DNA from: Ginsengibacter hankyongi
GTDB lineage: Bacteria; Bacteroidota; Bacteroidia; Chitinophagales; Chitinophagaceae
Length of the DNA: 64,000 bases
NCBI RefSeq assembly: GCF_008710285.1
Contig: NZ_VYQF01000008.1
Span: 1 to 64,000 of the forward strand
Direction: 5' to 3'
Shown: positions 56,272 to 64,000 of the stretch, in pieces
Numbering within the stretch: the first letter of the stretch is position 1
Layout: every line of letters begins with the position of its first letter
Translations under genes and position numbers: made by a program
The notes under the pieces: model-generated
Database searches by the model: none
Told to the model about the DNA's origin: nothing
The model's input: only the letters and a program-made list of their open reading frames with translations

Positions 56272-57033
56272 GGGATTTTCATTTTGTAATATGAGGAGAC
56301 TTTCCAGAGATTTTGCGACGCATAAAATTATGGAAATGATGGATATTGATTTGAGTAAAAAGAAGTGACCTTCCGGATGTTTACTTTTATACGCACCCGG
56401 TCCCCTGCAGAGATTCGGCCAGGACGGAGTATATTTCAGCATAATAACCTTACCCTTAGCAACATGGGGAATTTGCCACACTGATGGTAAATACTTACCC
56501 TTTGGGGCGTAAAACGTTGAAAAATTTTTGTGTGTACAGCCTGCACGGTTAGTTCTCAATTTAAAGTTGTGGGTGAAAAATAACGCTGGGGGAAGATACC
56601 AGCGTTCAAGAAGTGAAGGGTTTATAGCTTGGTATAAAGTTTGAACCAAAGTTATGATGATGAGTTAGGAATTATTCCAATTAATTAAATTAAAGATTAT
56701 GTTGTTTACAGCTATTAGCCTTGCCTTTGTAACGCTGGTAATTATTTCAATTTTTATTCTTAGACAAGCGAGAAAAAGCAAAAAGAAGAACGAGGGCAAA
56801 GCAGATTATTTTGCGGATTAAGAGTTAAATCGAAATAACTCTTTTTCCCGCCGGGCCACCGTCATTAAGTTTAGTAATCAAACAAAAGAACTGTAGGTGT
56901 ATAGCTTTAAGGTTTTGAATCTTAGACCTGGTTGCAATGCCATGTTTGATCTAAATGTAATTTCATTGAATTAAAGAATTCTATTACCGTAGTTTCTTCA
57001 GATCGCCGGGGGCGGAGACTGTATTGGATCATG
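56272..57033. other. 762-bp region with one possible small gene
   Basis: Apart from the 40-codon frame at 56699-56821 and a hairpin with perfect 8-bp arms AACGCTGG (56582-56589) / CCAGCGTT (56599-56606), I see nothing convincing here. A 133-codon minus-strand frame at 56248-56649 has no domain or plausible start context. Confidence 0.5.
56699..56821 (+). CDS. Possible 40-residue single-helix membrane protein
   Basis: The frame encodes one hydrophobic helix (about 2-21: A-I-S-L-A-F-V-T-L-V-I-I-S-I-F-I-L), then a strongly basic stretch R-Q-A-R-K-S-K-K-K and an acidic end. This composition is typical of small inner-membrane proteins with an Nin-Cout or signal-anchor topology. An AT-rich upstream region precedes it. 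Evidence is composition only. Confidence 0.45.
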   Translation: MLFTAISLAFVTLVIISIFILRQARKSKKKNEGKADYFAD

Positions 57034-57393
57034 TTAATCAAGGTCGGCCCCGATTGCGGTAATAAGACCACCAGTATTGAGGGTGAAGTTCAAAGAACCT
57101 GTCTCGTGGCCAAAGTCCCCCGTGAAATCAACTTGTGCATTGGCATTTAGATCGTTAATCGCTTCAACAGATGCTAATTTTGTCATGGTCTTGTAGTTAA
57201 CGAAAAACTTTTCAAGATAGTCCCGTACACCAGTCGTATTTTTAAACTTTTCACCAACTGATACATCATCAATTACTGCATTGTCTGCAAATAACGTCAA
57301 CGTTGCTTCTACGTCAAAAGCGTTCAATGACTTTATAAATTGGTTGATGATTGTATTTATATTAGCTTCTTTCATTTTTTCTTTAAGTTTCAA
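57034..57393 (-). CDS. SnoaL/NTF2-like protein
   Basis: A 119-residue NTF2-like protein. It has the opening helix I-I-N-Q-F-I-K-S-L-N-A-F-D-V-E-A-T-L-T-L-F-A-D-N-A-V-I-D-D split as usual by the acidic turn, then G-V-R-D-Y-L-E-K-F-F and a beta sheet ending in L-N-F-T-L-N-T-G-G. The start may be the internal ATG seven codons in. It lies 84 bp downstream of the response-regulator fusion gene on the same strand, but no functional link is evident. Function unknown. Confidence 0.8.
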   Translation of the reverse strand: MKLKEKMKEANINTIINQFIKSLNAFDVEATLTLFADNAVIDDVSVGEKFKNTTGVRDYLEKFFVNYKTMTKLASVEAINDLNANAQVDFTGDFGHETGSLNFTLNTGGLITAIGADLD

Positions 57394-57477
57394 TTAGCAT
57401 TTTATTTTTATCGGTTCCTGAATTCGAATTCTTACTGCCGCCTTTGTTCACACACATGATAAGTGCCCTCACCTTAA

Positions 57478-59136
57478 TTAAATCTCAGCAAGATATTTAT
57501 GTACAAAGCTAATGGCCATGGATCCTTCACCCACTGCAGAGGCAACGCGGTTCATAGCGCCGGCCCGGACGTCGCCCGCAGCAAATACTCCGGTGCAACT
57601 TGTCTCTAACAGATAAGGATCACGCTCCAGCTTCCATATTTTTTTGAATTCATCATAATGCTGCAGGTCCCTGCCGGTTTCAATAAAGCCCTTATCATTT
57701 TTTATTATTTCAATATCCAGCCAATCGGTAAAAGGCTTTGCACCAATAAAAATATACAAGGCTGCCGCATCTTCCGTATATACTTCACCGTTAGCAATAT
57801 TTTTAATGGTTAACTGCTCTAATCTTTTATTTCCTTTAGCTTCAATCACTTCACGGCATACGCAGATTGCTATATTATTTACACCGTTTATCTGGTCAAT
57901 TAAATAAGAAGACATGGTATAAGACAAGCTATCTTTCCTTATTAATATATTTACCAGTTTTGCAAATTTTGAAAGATACATTGCCGCTTGTCCTGCAGAA
58001 TTTCCACCTCCAACTATATAGATAGCCTTGCCTTTACAGGCGGCAGCTTCTGTAGTGGCAGCGCCATAATAAATACCTGCACCGGTAAACTTTTCAATGC
58101 CCGGTGTTGTTAGCTGCCGGTAGTCAACTCCGGTTGTAATTACAATCGCTTTGGTCATTATTTCTTTACCATCATTCAAAATAATTTTTTTATAATTATC
58201 CTGCACTTCAATCCCTTTCACTGATTGAGGCGAGAGAAAATCAGTGCCAAATCTTACTGATTGGCTAATGGCCCTGCGTGTAAGGTCGGCGCCGCTTAAG
58301 CCTGTTGGAAAGCCCAGGTAATTTTCAATGCGTGAGCTGGTACCTGCCTGGCCGCCGGGCGCCTTTCTTTCAATCAATAATGTTTTTAAGCCTTCTGATG
58401 AGCCATACACGGAAGCCGCTAAGCCTGCAGGTCCCGCGCCGATTACCACCACGTCATATATCTCATTTTTCACTTCAGGATTTAATCCGATACGCTTTGC
58501 CACATCAATAATATGCGGGCTTAACAACATGGTTCCATCTTCAAAAAATATTACGGGCAAATCTTTTGCTTCCACATTATTTAACTGCAGCAATTGCTCC
58601 CCATCTTCACTATTTGCGTCTAGCCACTGATATGGAATTAAGTTACCCGATAAGAATTCTTTTATCTCATGGCTCTTTGGTGAAAACTGGTAGCCTGCTA
58701 ATTTGATTCCTTTAAAATCAGGATGAAAATTGTTTTGCCAGTCTTCTAATAAATCATTGATAACGGGATATAATTTTTCTTCAGGCGGATCCCAGGGTTT
58801 GGTTAAATAATAATCAAGCTTAACTTCATTAATGGCTTTTATTGCGGCGTCTGTATCAGAATAAGCAGTGAGCAACACTTTTTTTGCATCATCATAAAAC
58901 TGCATTGCCTGCGATAAAAAATCAACGCCTTCCATTTCGGGCATGCGCTGGTCTGATATGAACATGGCCACCGATTCTCCTTTATTTTTTAATTCAAGCA
59001 AACTATCCAATGCTTCTTTTGCTGAAGAAGTGCTGAGTACACGATAGTCCTGTCGGTATTTATTTTTTAAATCTCTTGTGATGGCACGAAGCACCTGCAC
59101 ATCATCGTCTATTACAAATATGATTGACTGATCCAT
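57478..59136 (-). CDS. Response regulator fused to thioredoxin-reductase-like flavoprotein lacking CxxC
   Basis: A 552-residue cytoplasmic fusion. Residues 1-130 are a receiver domain (D-D-D at 10-12, phospho-acceptor Asp62 in I-S-D-Q-R-M-P, Lys of T-K-P-W). About 140-215 resemble a glutaredoxin/thioredoxin-like fold, but with F-S-P-K-S-H where CxxC would be. Residues 226-552 are a TrxR-like FAD/NAD(P)H oxidoreductase (G-A-G-P-A-G-L-A, V-G-G-G-N-S-A-G, C-T-G-V-F-A-A-G-D). The usual C-A-T-C is replaced by Y-Y-G-A-A-T-T-E-A-A-A-C (356-367), so dithiol reduction is unlikely. It is 21 bp downstream of its partner kinase. Confidence 0.88.
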   Translation of the reverse strand: MDQSIIFVIDDDVQVLRAITRDLKNKYRQDYRVLSTSSAKEALDSLLELKNKGESVAMFISDQRMPEMEGVDFLSQAMQFYDDAKKVLLTAYSDTDAAIKAINEVKLDYYLTKPWDPPEEKLYPVINDLLEDWQNNFHPDFKGIKLAGYQFSPKSHEIKEFLSGNLIPYQWLDANSEDGEQLLQLNNVEAKDLPVIFFEDGTMLLSPHIIDVAKRIGLNPEVKNEIYDVVVIGAGPAGLAASVYGSSEGLKTLLIERKAPGGQAGTSSRIENYLGFPTGLSGADLTRRAISQSVRFGTDFLSPQSVKGIEVQDNYKKIILNDGKEIMTKAIVITTGVDYRQLTTPGIEKFTGAGIYYGAATTEAAACKGKAIYIVGGGNSAGQAAMYLSKFAKLVNILIRKDSLSYTMSSYLIDQINGVNNIAICVCREVIEAKGNKRLEQLTIKNIANGEVYTEDAAALYIFIGAKPFTDWLDIEIIKNDKGFIETGRDLQHYDEFKKIWKLERDPYLLETSCTGVFAAGDVRAGAMNRVASAVGEGSMAISFVHKYLAEI

Positions 59137-59157
59137 AATATTTTATTTTAGCCTTTA

Positions 59158-60543
59158 TTAAACGGGAAGGCAAATTTCAAATTCAGTAGCGCCCGGTGCT
59201 GATTTTACTTTTACTTCGCCGTTGTGTTGTACCATAATCCTGCTCACCACATCCAGCCCCAGGCCTGAGCCTTTACCCATTTCTTTTGTTGTAAAAAACG
59301 GCGTAAAGATATTTTGTTTTATATCTTCCGGGATGCCCGTACCATCGTCTTTAATATATATTTTCACAAATCTCCCGTCATGGGTTGATGTTATTTCAAG
59401 ATTGCCTTTGCCGTTTACTTCCATCGCATCGATGGCATTATCAATAACGTTTGTCCAAACCTGGTTAAGCTCACCGGGAAACGCTTTTATTTTTGGAATA
59501 GAATCATCATAATGTTCTATTACATTAATATTTGCTTTTCTCAGCTTATAATTCAGCATGGTTAACGTGTTGCGGATGCCGCTATGAATATCTACCAGTT
59601 GCCGGTCTGCATTTTTGTCCATAAAAGTAAAATTCTTAACAGCGCCCACAAGATCAGAAATGCGTTCAGAAGAAGTCCTGATATCTTCTGCCATTTTATT
59701 GGTAACTAAATAATTGCTTACCCATTCAAGCAGTGCCGGCAATGCTTCGGGTGTAGCGCAGGCCTTAAATACATCCAGCTCACCGGTTGTAAAACCCCGT
59801 TCTACCAGGCCTTCCGGGTCGGTGTTCTTAAGGTCGTTATCATAAAGCCAGTCAGTAAGTTCATCTTCAAGTTTAGCTTTTTGCATCATGGTAAGTGAAA
59901 CCGGTTCAGTGCCAGTTTTATGAGTAATAAGCGTACTGATCTTTTCAATTTTTTCCGGCGGAATATTAAGCGCCGCAATTGCTTTGAATAAACCCGGCAA
60001 CTGGCTTACCTGCTTCTGCAATAACGCCGCGGCACGGGTTATGGCAGCAGCAGGGTTATTGAGTTCATGCGCAAGGCCGGCCGAAAGCTTTCCCAATGCA
60101 AACATTTTCTCATTCTGTTGTTGTATGGATGTGAATTCGCGTACGCGGCTTAGCATCATATGCACCATAGCTTCTATTAATTCATAATGGCCTGCAAAGC
60201 CTGCTTTAAGTTTTTCTTTTGAACATTTAAATACCCATGATTTCTTAAGCGCTTCGCAAAATGCAGGCGTAACGGTGGCCCTTGAATAAGGGAGATAGCC
60301 CGTAACCTGCCCTGTATCCAGTGTGCGTAATTCTTTTTCTTTGCCTGATTGTACAGTACAAAGCCTCATTTTACCATCGAGTATAATAAAACAATTTATG
60401 ACTGGTTCGCCAACATTAAATAACCGCTCGCCTTGCTCTATGTTTATTGTTTCACCCTGGTTGATCAGCCATTGCAATTGCTCACCGGGAACATGCTGAA
60501 ATTCCGTTACAACTTTCAGATGTTCGATAGTAAGTTCTTTCAT
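59158..60543 (-). CDS. Histidine kinase with N-terminal cyclic-nucleotide-binding domain
   Basis: About 461 residues from the ATG at 60543; an ATG at 60567 would add eight. Residues about 15-130 form a Crp-like cNMP-binding fold (G-E-R-L-F-N-V-G-E-P-V, F-I-I-L-D-G-K). A short coiled linker leads to the dimerisation domain with phospho-acceptor His159 in G-L-A-H-E-L-N-N-P-A-A-A. The ATPase domain has V-W-T-N-V-I-D-N-A-I-D-A-M and D-D-G-T-G-I-P, then G-K-G-S-G-L-G-L. No membrane segment, so it is a soluble sensor. It lies 21 bp before the response-regulator/oxidoreductase fusion, an obvious two-component pair. Confidence 0.9.
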   Translation of the reverse strand: MKELTIEHLKVVTEFQHVPGEQLQWLINQGETINIEQGERLFNVGEPVINCFIILDGKMRLCTVQSGKEKELRTLDTGQVTGYLPYSRATVTPAFCEALKKSWVFKCSKEKLKAGFAGHYELIEAMVHMMLSRVREFTSIQQQNEKMFALGKLSAGLAHELNNPAAAITRAAALLQKQVSQLPGLFKAIAALNIPPEKIEKISTLITHKTGTEPVSLTMMQKAKLEDELTDWLYDNDLKNTDPEGLVERGFTTGELDVFKACATPEALPALLEWVSNYLVTNKMAEDIRTSSERISDLVGAVKNFTFMDKNADRQLVDIHSGIRNTLTMLNYKLRKANINVIEHYDDSIPKIKAFPGELNQVWTNVIDNAIDAMEVNGKGNLEITSTHDGRFVKIYIKDDGTGIPEDIKQNIFTPFFTTKEMGKGSGLGLDVVSRIMVQHNGEVKVKSAPGATEFEICLPV

Positions 60544-61256
60544 AAATGAAATTAATTTCTTTAGCAAGTTATGTATTGCAGGGAATAAAAAACACTTTTA
60601 GTTCATGTCTCCGCACAAGTTGGTTGAGATTACTGAGCCGCCAAAGTTGTGCATGTATAACAAAACTCCTAATTCTTGTTCATAATTCTCAACCACCAAA
60701 AGATAGTTTAGCATCATCTAACGGGTAGGGGTATTCGTCAATTTCTCGGGTTAATCGGGATGGCGATAAAAATACTCGAAAGTGTGGTTTTGGATTCCGA
60801 AGGAAATCGTGTGCAATTACAGTACAAGAAATATTTGTTCCAGCTGACTCTCCCGCAGGTGACTTTGCGAGCATAAAGCCGTCTTAACTTTTATTGTGTA
60901 CCTGCATTAACTGGTTGCATCCTTTTGAAATTTGTAACGCCTATGACTGTGTAATAAATGTTTAATGTTTTAAGAAAGGGCAGACATTATATTAAAGGCT
61001 TGCATTTTCCACAATCAATTATATGCTTTGATCAACTTTTTTAAGGTAGCAAAAATATAAATACTATTATTGGGAACCCGGAACGCTTTACGCCTGCCAG
61101 TCGGTAGTCATGAAACATGATTTTTTTGCATTCCGAAAACAAACAATGATATCAATTAGACACTCCCCAATGATAAAAATATCGAAAGTGCTGAAGCGAC
61201 AATCCGCTGCCTCCTCTATTTTATTAAGTAACAATTTATCTTAATTGAAATCTATT
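60544..61256. other. Gene-poor region with an SGNH-hydrolase remnant
   Basis: No complete gene seen. The minus strand at 60689-60874 encodes a short piece ending D-E-Y-P-Y-P-L-D-D-A-K-L-S-F-G-G. It matches in position and spacing the region before the catalytic D-G-L-H-P of the SGNH hydrolase at 62432-63259, and shares a 24-nt identical block with it. Confidence 0.5.
60689..60760 (-). pseudogene. Fragment of an SGNH hydrolase paralogue
   Basis: The peptide D-E-Y-P-Y-P-L-D-D-A-K-L-S-F-G-G resembles D-E-Y-P-Y-P-L-D-S-V-N-M-T-F-D-G of the intact neighbour, then stops at TGA, lacking the D-x-H-P catalytic residues. A 24-nt block (60716-60739) is identical to 62528-62551. The upstream 40 codons in this frame are of unknown origin. 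Confidence 0.5.
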
Positions 61257-62087
61257 TTATCTTCGGAGCCGCGCTTCAAAGTTTTTAACTATGTTATAAA
61301 AAGTTAAAGCTTCCGCATCTGAAAACCCTTTCCCGATAGTTGCCAGGGCACATTCCCTTCCGCCCACCGTAGGCGCGGCAGACACGCTCCCAATAAGGAT
61401 AGGCAATCCTGTAAATCCAATAGCAGGAGAAGCCCCTTTTGACATTGTCATTATACCGTTTTCAAAGCGCTTAACATCGCCGGCAGTAGCAGAAAGCATA
61501 AACAGGCCCTTTGTACTAGCAGGAGTTATGCCAAATTGGTAATATCCATACCAGTTAGTTGCGTCTGAGCTGTGGTAAATTGCAAATTCATTATAAGGAC
61601 TAACATTATCCGAACATCCCATGTCATAACCATCTGTCGTGTTCTGCGTTGCGGAAAAATAGGAAATGGAGTTATCATTATAAGCAAGCAGGGAATCACT
61701 GAAATGTGTGTCCGCAAAATCGCTAGTTGTAGGGAATAATACTCCAGAACTTGAAAATGTCGGCGTTCCCGTAAATGTTAGTCTATAAGCCGCATCCGAA
61801 TTTACCGGATTTTTTAAATTCCATTTACTAGTATTTCCTGAGCCGCCCACCATCGGATAAATAGCTGTAAATTTTGCCCATAAAGAAGAGTCCTTTAATT
61901 GCTTTACAAAATCGCTTACCGCAGACATTTGTGATGTATCACCTATGGCGGAACTATCAAAGAATTTTTGAGCATCAGCATCATAGGCAATCACGGGTGG
62001 AGTAACAGGTTGGTCATGATGCTTTTTGCAAGATGCAAAAAATGTAAATACGGATAATACTGTTAATAATTGGAAAGCATTCTTCAT
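61257..62087 (-). CDS. Lipoprotein with concanavalin/LamG-like fold
   Basis: About 276 residues from the ATG at 62087, which starts a lipoprotein signal (M-K-N-A-F-Q-L-L-T-V-L, lipobox F-F-A-S-C). The body is beta-rich with many Ser, Thr and Gly: F-T-A-I-Y-P-M-V-G-G-S, S-I-S-Y-F-S, G-Y-Y-Q-F-G-I. It ends L-A-T-I-G-K-G-F-S-D-A-E-A-L-T-F-Y-N-I-V-K-N-F-E, a closing helix seen in LamG-like proteins of Bacteroidota and some phage-related proteins. No enzyme motif. Function could be carbohydrate or surface binding; this is inference. Confidence 0.7.
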   Translation of the reverse strand: MKNAFQLLTVLSVFTFFASCKKHHDQPVTPPVIAYDADAQKFFDSSAIGDTSQMSAVSDFVKQLKDSSLWAKFTAIYPMVGGSGNTSKWNLKNPVNSDAAYRLTFTGTPTFSSSGVLFPTTSDFADTHFSDSLLAYNDNSISYFSATQNTTDGYDMGCSDNVSPYNEFAIYHSSDATNWYGYYQFGITPASTKGLFMLSATAGDVKRFENGIMTMSKGASPAIGFTGLPILIGSVSAAPTVGGRECALATIGKGFSDAEALTFYNIVKNFEARLRR

Positions 62088-62111
62088 TTGGGTGTTTTTA
62101 GAGTTAAGCAT

Positions 62112-62431
62112 TAAGTTTACACATTAAATCGGGTAAACGTATTATTCTACAAACTTATTGTATTTTCATTGCTGTGAGTGCATGAATATCAAACCCTAAG
62201 CGATATTTTTTATTTAGTTGTTTATGTGAAAGTCGCCTACAGAACGGAAAAAAGGATCTTTTGCAACCCTGATTGCCACAAAATGTACGTCTCGATATCC
62301 GGGATTCCGTATAGGTCTATCTCTTTAATAAATAGGGTTCAGTAGTCCGCTTGCAAACGAGGAACTAATCGGCAGAGAAGCGCACTGGAGCCGGTGGGTT
62401 ACAACAACAAGACGTTGCGTTAACTTAATTA
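62112..62431. other. 320-bp intergenic region
   Basis: No gene, hairpin with T-run or promoter element was recognised between the LamG-like lipoprotein and the SGNH hydrolase. Confidence 0.5.
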
Positions 62432-63259
62432 CTATTGATAGTTCTTCATAATTTTTACAAGCATATTTGCAATAATACTAAAGCCTTTATCAGACGGGTG
62501 CAAACCATCAAAAGTCATATTAACGGAATCTAACGGGTAGGGGTATTCGTCCGACACGGGATTAAATGGAATACCAATAAAATCAGGGTAAACATAATTT
62601 TTATAAGCGCCTGTCTGCGGGTCTTTTAATCGCTTGTAATTTACAAGATTTGTATAGTTCATACCGCTTTTATAGTATAGATCTACCAAATCAATATGTT
62701 CATACTTTGCAATGGCAATAACCGCATCTGCAAATTGCGAGAGCAGTTGCCCGTTCTTTGCTTTATAAGAGCCCCATGCATTATTTTTCATATCATTGAT
62801 GTACACAAAATCCAGTCGCTGCATTGGTGTAATAAGAATGATCTTCGCATCTTTATTAAGACTACGTATTTTGTTGATGATGATGCGAAATGAACCATAC
62901 ACCGTATTGTTACCAGTGTTATTGTTATAATCGTCAATCGTTCCTAACTGCCGCCCTGCCCACCAGTCGTTCGTTCCAAGGAATACTGAATATACATCAG
63001 TTTTAGTGAGCCCCAGATTGTCTATCTCTTTTGCAATGCCACCGGATGTCCATCCGTTATGTCCCTGGTTGGTGTAATGGATATAGGGTAATTTTTCCGT
63101 AACCCTTGTCATGTAGCCTTTGGTAATGCGGTTGCCAGTTTCGTCCTGGTGTTCATTTAAATAAGTTATGGAATCCCCTATGGCCGTCCATGTAATTTCT
63201 TTTTTTGTAAAAGAAGTTGTTATAGCAGCAACTAAAATTATTAATAGCAATCGCTTCAT
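62432..63259 (-). CDS. Secreted SGNH/GDSL-family hydrolase
   Basis: About 275 residues from the ATG at 63259, which starts a signal peptide (M-K-R-L-L-L-I-I-L-V-A-A-I); the frame is open 17 codons upstream. Block I is A-I-G-D-S-I-T-Y (nucleophile Ser), the Gly block is N-G-W-T-S-G-G, block III is L-G-T-N-D-W-W, and block V is F-D-G-L-H-P-S-D-K-G (Asp and His). These enzymes hydrolyse esters, often acetyl groups on polysaccharides. It retains E-Y-P-Y-P-L-D near block V, also found in the fragment at 60.7 kb. Confidence 0.9.
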   Translation of the reverse strand: MKRLLLIILVAAITTSFTKKEITWTAIGDSITYLNEHQDETGNRITKGYMTRVTEKLPYIHYTNQGHNGWTSGGIAKEIDNLGLTKTDVYSVFLGTNDWWAGRQLGTIDDYNNNTGNNTVYGSFRIIINKIRSLNKDAKIILITPMQRLDFVYINDMKNNAWGSYKAKNGQLLSQFADAVIAIAKYEHIDLVDLYYKSGMNYTNLVNYKRLKDPQTGAYKNYVYPDFIGIPFNPVSDEYPYPLDSVNMTFDGLHPSDKGFSIIANMLVKIMKNYQ

Positions 63260-63364
63260 GTAACTGATTTTATGTAATAGTAAAATTAATGGTTGAAACA
63301 ACAAACGCAATATAAAAAAGCTGCGTGATCATTCGTTGCGGAAAACGGTAACGGGTATCTATAG

Positions 63365-63628
63365 TTATGCGAAGATCAGGATAATAGCGATGCCCACGAT
63401 TCCTCCAATTGTTCCGGCCACTGCATCCAAAAGCTCATAATGTCCCTTCCCTGTAAATAAAGAGAACAGTTCAAAGCCGTAGCTTATTGCTACCACAAGG
63501 ATGAAAGTGGTTACAACGCTTAAAACAAAATGCCCGGGCATCACATATCCACTAAAGATTTGCAAGGTTATTCCCATTAAGATGCCTACTGCAAAATGTT
63601 TCCATTTATCCCGTTCGATTTTAATCAA
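63365..63628 (-). CDS. Small membrane protein, YfiM/VanZ-like
   Basis: An 87-residue protein with two to three hydrophobic helices. The opening I-E-R-D-K-W-K-H-F-A-V-G and later Y-G-F-E-L-F-S with L-L-D-A-V-A-G-T-I-G-G-I-V-G resemble the DKxxH...E...D pattern of YfiM/DUF2279- or VanZ-like proteins. The conserved polar residues Asp, His, Glu and Asp lie near membrane edges. Function is unknown. Confidence 0.65.
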   Translation of the reverse strand: MIKIERDKWKHFAVGILMGITLQIFSGYVMPGHFVLSVVTTFILVVAISYGFELFSLFTGKGHYELLDAVAGTIGGIVGIAIILIFA

Positions 63629-63700
63629 TCCATTAAAGTTTAAGCTTGAAAAGATATAAAGTAAATATCAGGATAAATATAAAGCATACAAACAATGTAA

Positions 63701-64000
63701 CTACAGCCGGGCAGGCTTATTATTTCTTCTTATTAATAAAATGGTAAACACAACCACCCACAGCATGTAAGCACCCATGTTAACCCGTTCCCAGACCCCT
63801 ACATGCGGCGTGGGCAGACCGGCTTCAAGTCCAAAGCTTTCTTTTGTTGTCAATATGCCGAACACGATAAAGACCAAAACAATCCCAACTGAAAAGACCC
63901 GGAAAGCTTTTCCGAATGATGCCGCCCCAAAGCCAATCATCAGCAGCATCAAAACAAGATGAACAAAGGCCCATACAATATGGAGTGTGTCAGTAAGCGT
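63701..64000 (-). CDS. DUF998-like integral membrane protein (partial)
   Basis: The reading frame is open to the window edge, so the N-terminus lies outside; 99 residues are visible. Three helices can be seen: I-V-W-A-F-V-H-L-V-L-M-L-L-M-I, F-S-V-G-I-V-L-V-F-I-V-F-G-I-L and A-Y-M-L-W-V-V-V-F-T-I-L-L-I. The loop G-L-P-T-P-H-V-G-V-W-E-R-V-N-M-G is typical of the C-terminal part of DUF998 proteins. Start codons at 63952 and nearby are internal, not true starts. No defined function. Confidence 0.72.
   Translation of the reverse strand, partial: TLTDTLHIVWAFVHLVLMLLMIGFGAASFGKAFRVFSVGIVLVFIVFGILTTKESFGLEAGLPTPHVGVWERVNMGAYMLWVVVFTILLIRRNNKPARL

Noticed and set aside
56248-56649. 133-codon minus-strand open frame overlapping the end of the DinB-family gene
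   Set aside because: No recognisable domain, composition unlike neighbours, and it overlaps the coding strand of a clear family.
1-64000. tRNA, rRNA, tmRNA, CRISPR arrays, insertion sequences or prophage
   Set aside because: None was recognised by reading; a covariance-model scan would be needed to exclude RNA genes.

Overview
The window looks like a chromosomal segment of a Bacteroidota bacterium, most likely family Chitinophagaceae. This rests on the SusC/SusD pair, a T9SS C-terminal sorting domain, a bacterial HU-CCDC81/SPOR-type protein, a three-subunit b558-type succinate dehydrogenase, TAnnTTTG-like promoter elements, AT-rich intergenic DNA and many secreted glycoside hydrolases. No rRNA, tRNA, CRISPR array, phage module or insertion sequence was recognised.

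The first 25.6 kb is a glycan-utilisation island. After the tail of a GH3 enzyme come a secreted sugar isomerase-like TIM barrel, an N-acetylhexosamine-1-kinase-like enzyme and a LacI repressor. A GH95-like enzyme, a FucP/NagP-type sugar transporter, a DUF6067 (GH123-related) enzyme, a GH109 alpha-N-acetylgalactosaminidase and a DUF5107-TPR protein follow. Then come a decayed exo-sialidase, a ROK repressor, SusC, SusD and a GH35 beta-galactosidase. Eight copies of the palindromic core CAANCGNTTG lie in intergenic DNA next to these genes and look like operators of the local LacI protein. The enzyme set points to a GalNAc/Gal-containing, possibly fucosylated and formerly sialylated, animal- or mucin-type glycan. 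The sialidase step appears to have been lost.

From 25.8 to 48.3 kb the content is mostly housekeeping and mixed: ferritin, an HU/SPOR-like membrane protein, an FKBP lipoprotein, serine dehydratase, SmpB, AccD, class I aldolase, a large six-hairpin glycosidase, a BtuF-like protein, cystathionine beta-synthase and an S41 protease. A BadF-type amino-sugar kinase, a frameshifted class V aminotransferase, an NTF2-like protein, a plug-domain protein, MurQ, a T9SS-sorted protein and a hypothetical protein follow. The BadF kinase and MurQ add amino-sugar and cell-wall recycling.

From 48.4 to 56.3 kb there is a succinate dehydrogenase operon (C-A-B), then two GH92 alpha-mannosidase genes. The first has Gln at the usual general-acid position. 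The second has lost most of its N-terminal domain by internal deletion. A frameshifted DinB-family gene follows.

From 56.3 kb to the end there is an NTF2-like protein and a two-gene signalling operon: a cNMP-binding-domain histidine kinase with a response regulator fused to a thioredoxin-reductase-like flavoprotein that lacks the CxxC. A gene-poor stretch contains a remnant of an SGNH hydrolase. Then come a concanavalin-like lipoprotein, an SGNH hydrolase, a small membrane protein and a partial DUF998-like membrane protein running off the window. Several genes carry single-base indels, some in A-runs, so sequencing error must be excluded before calling them all true pseudogenes.
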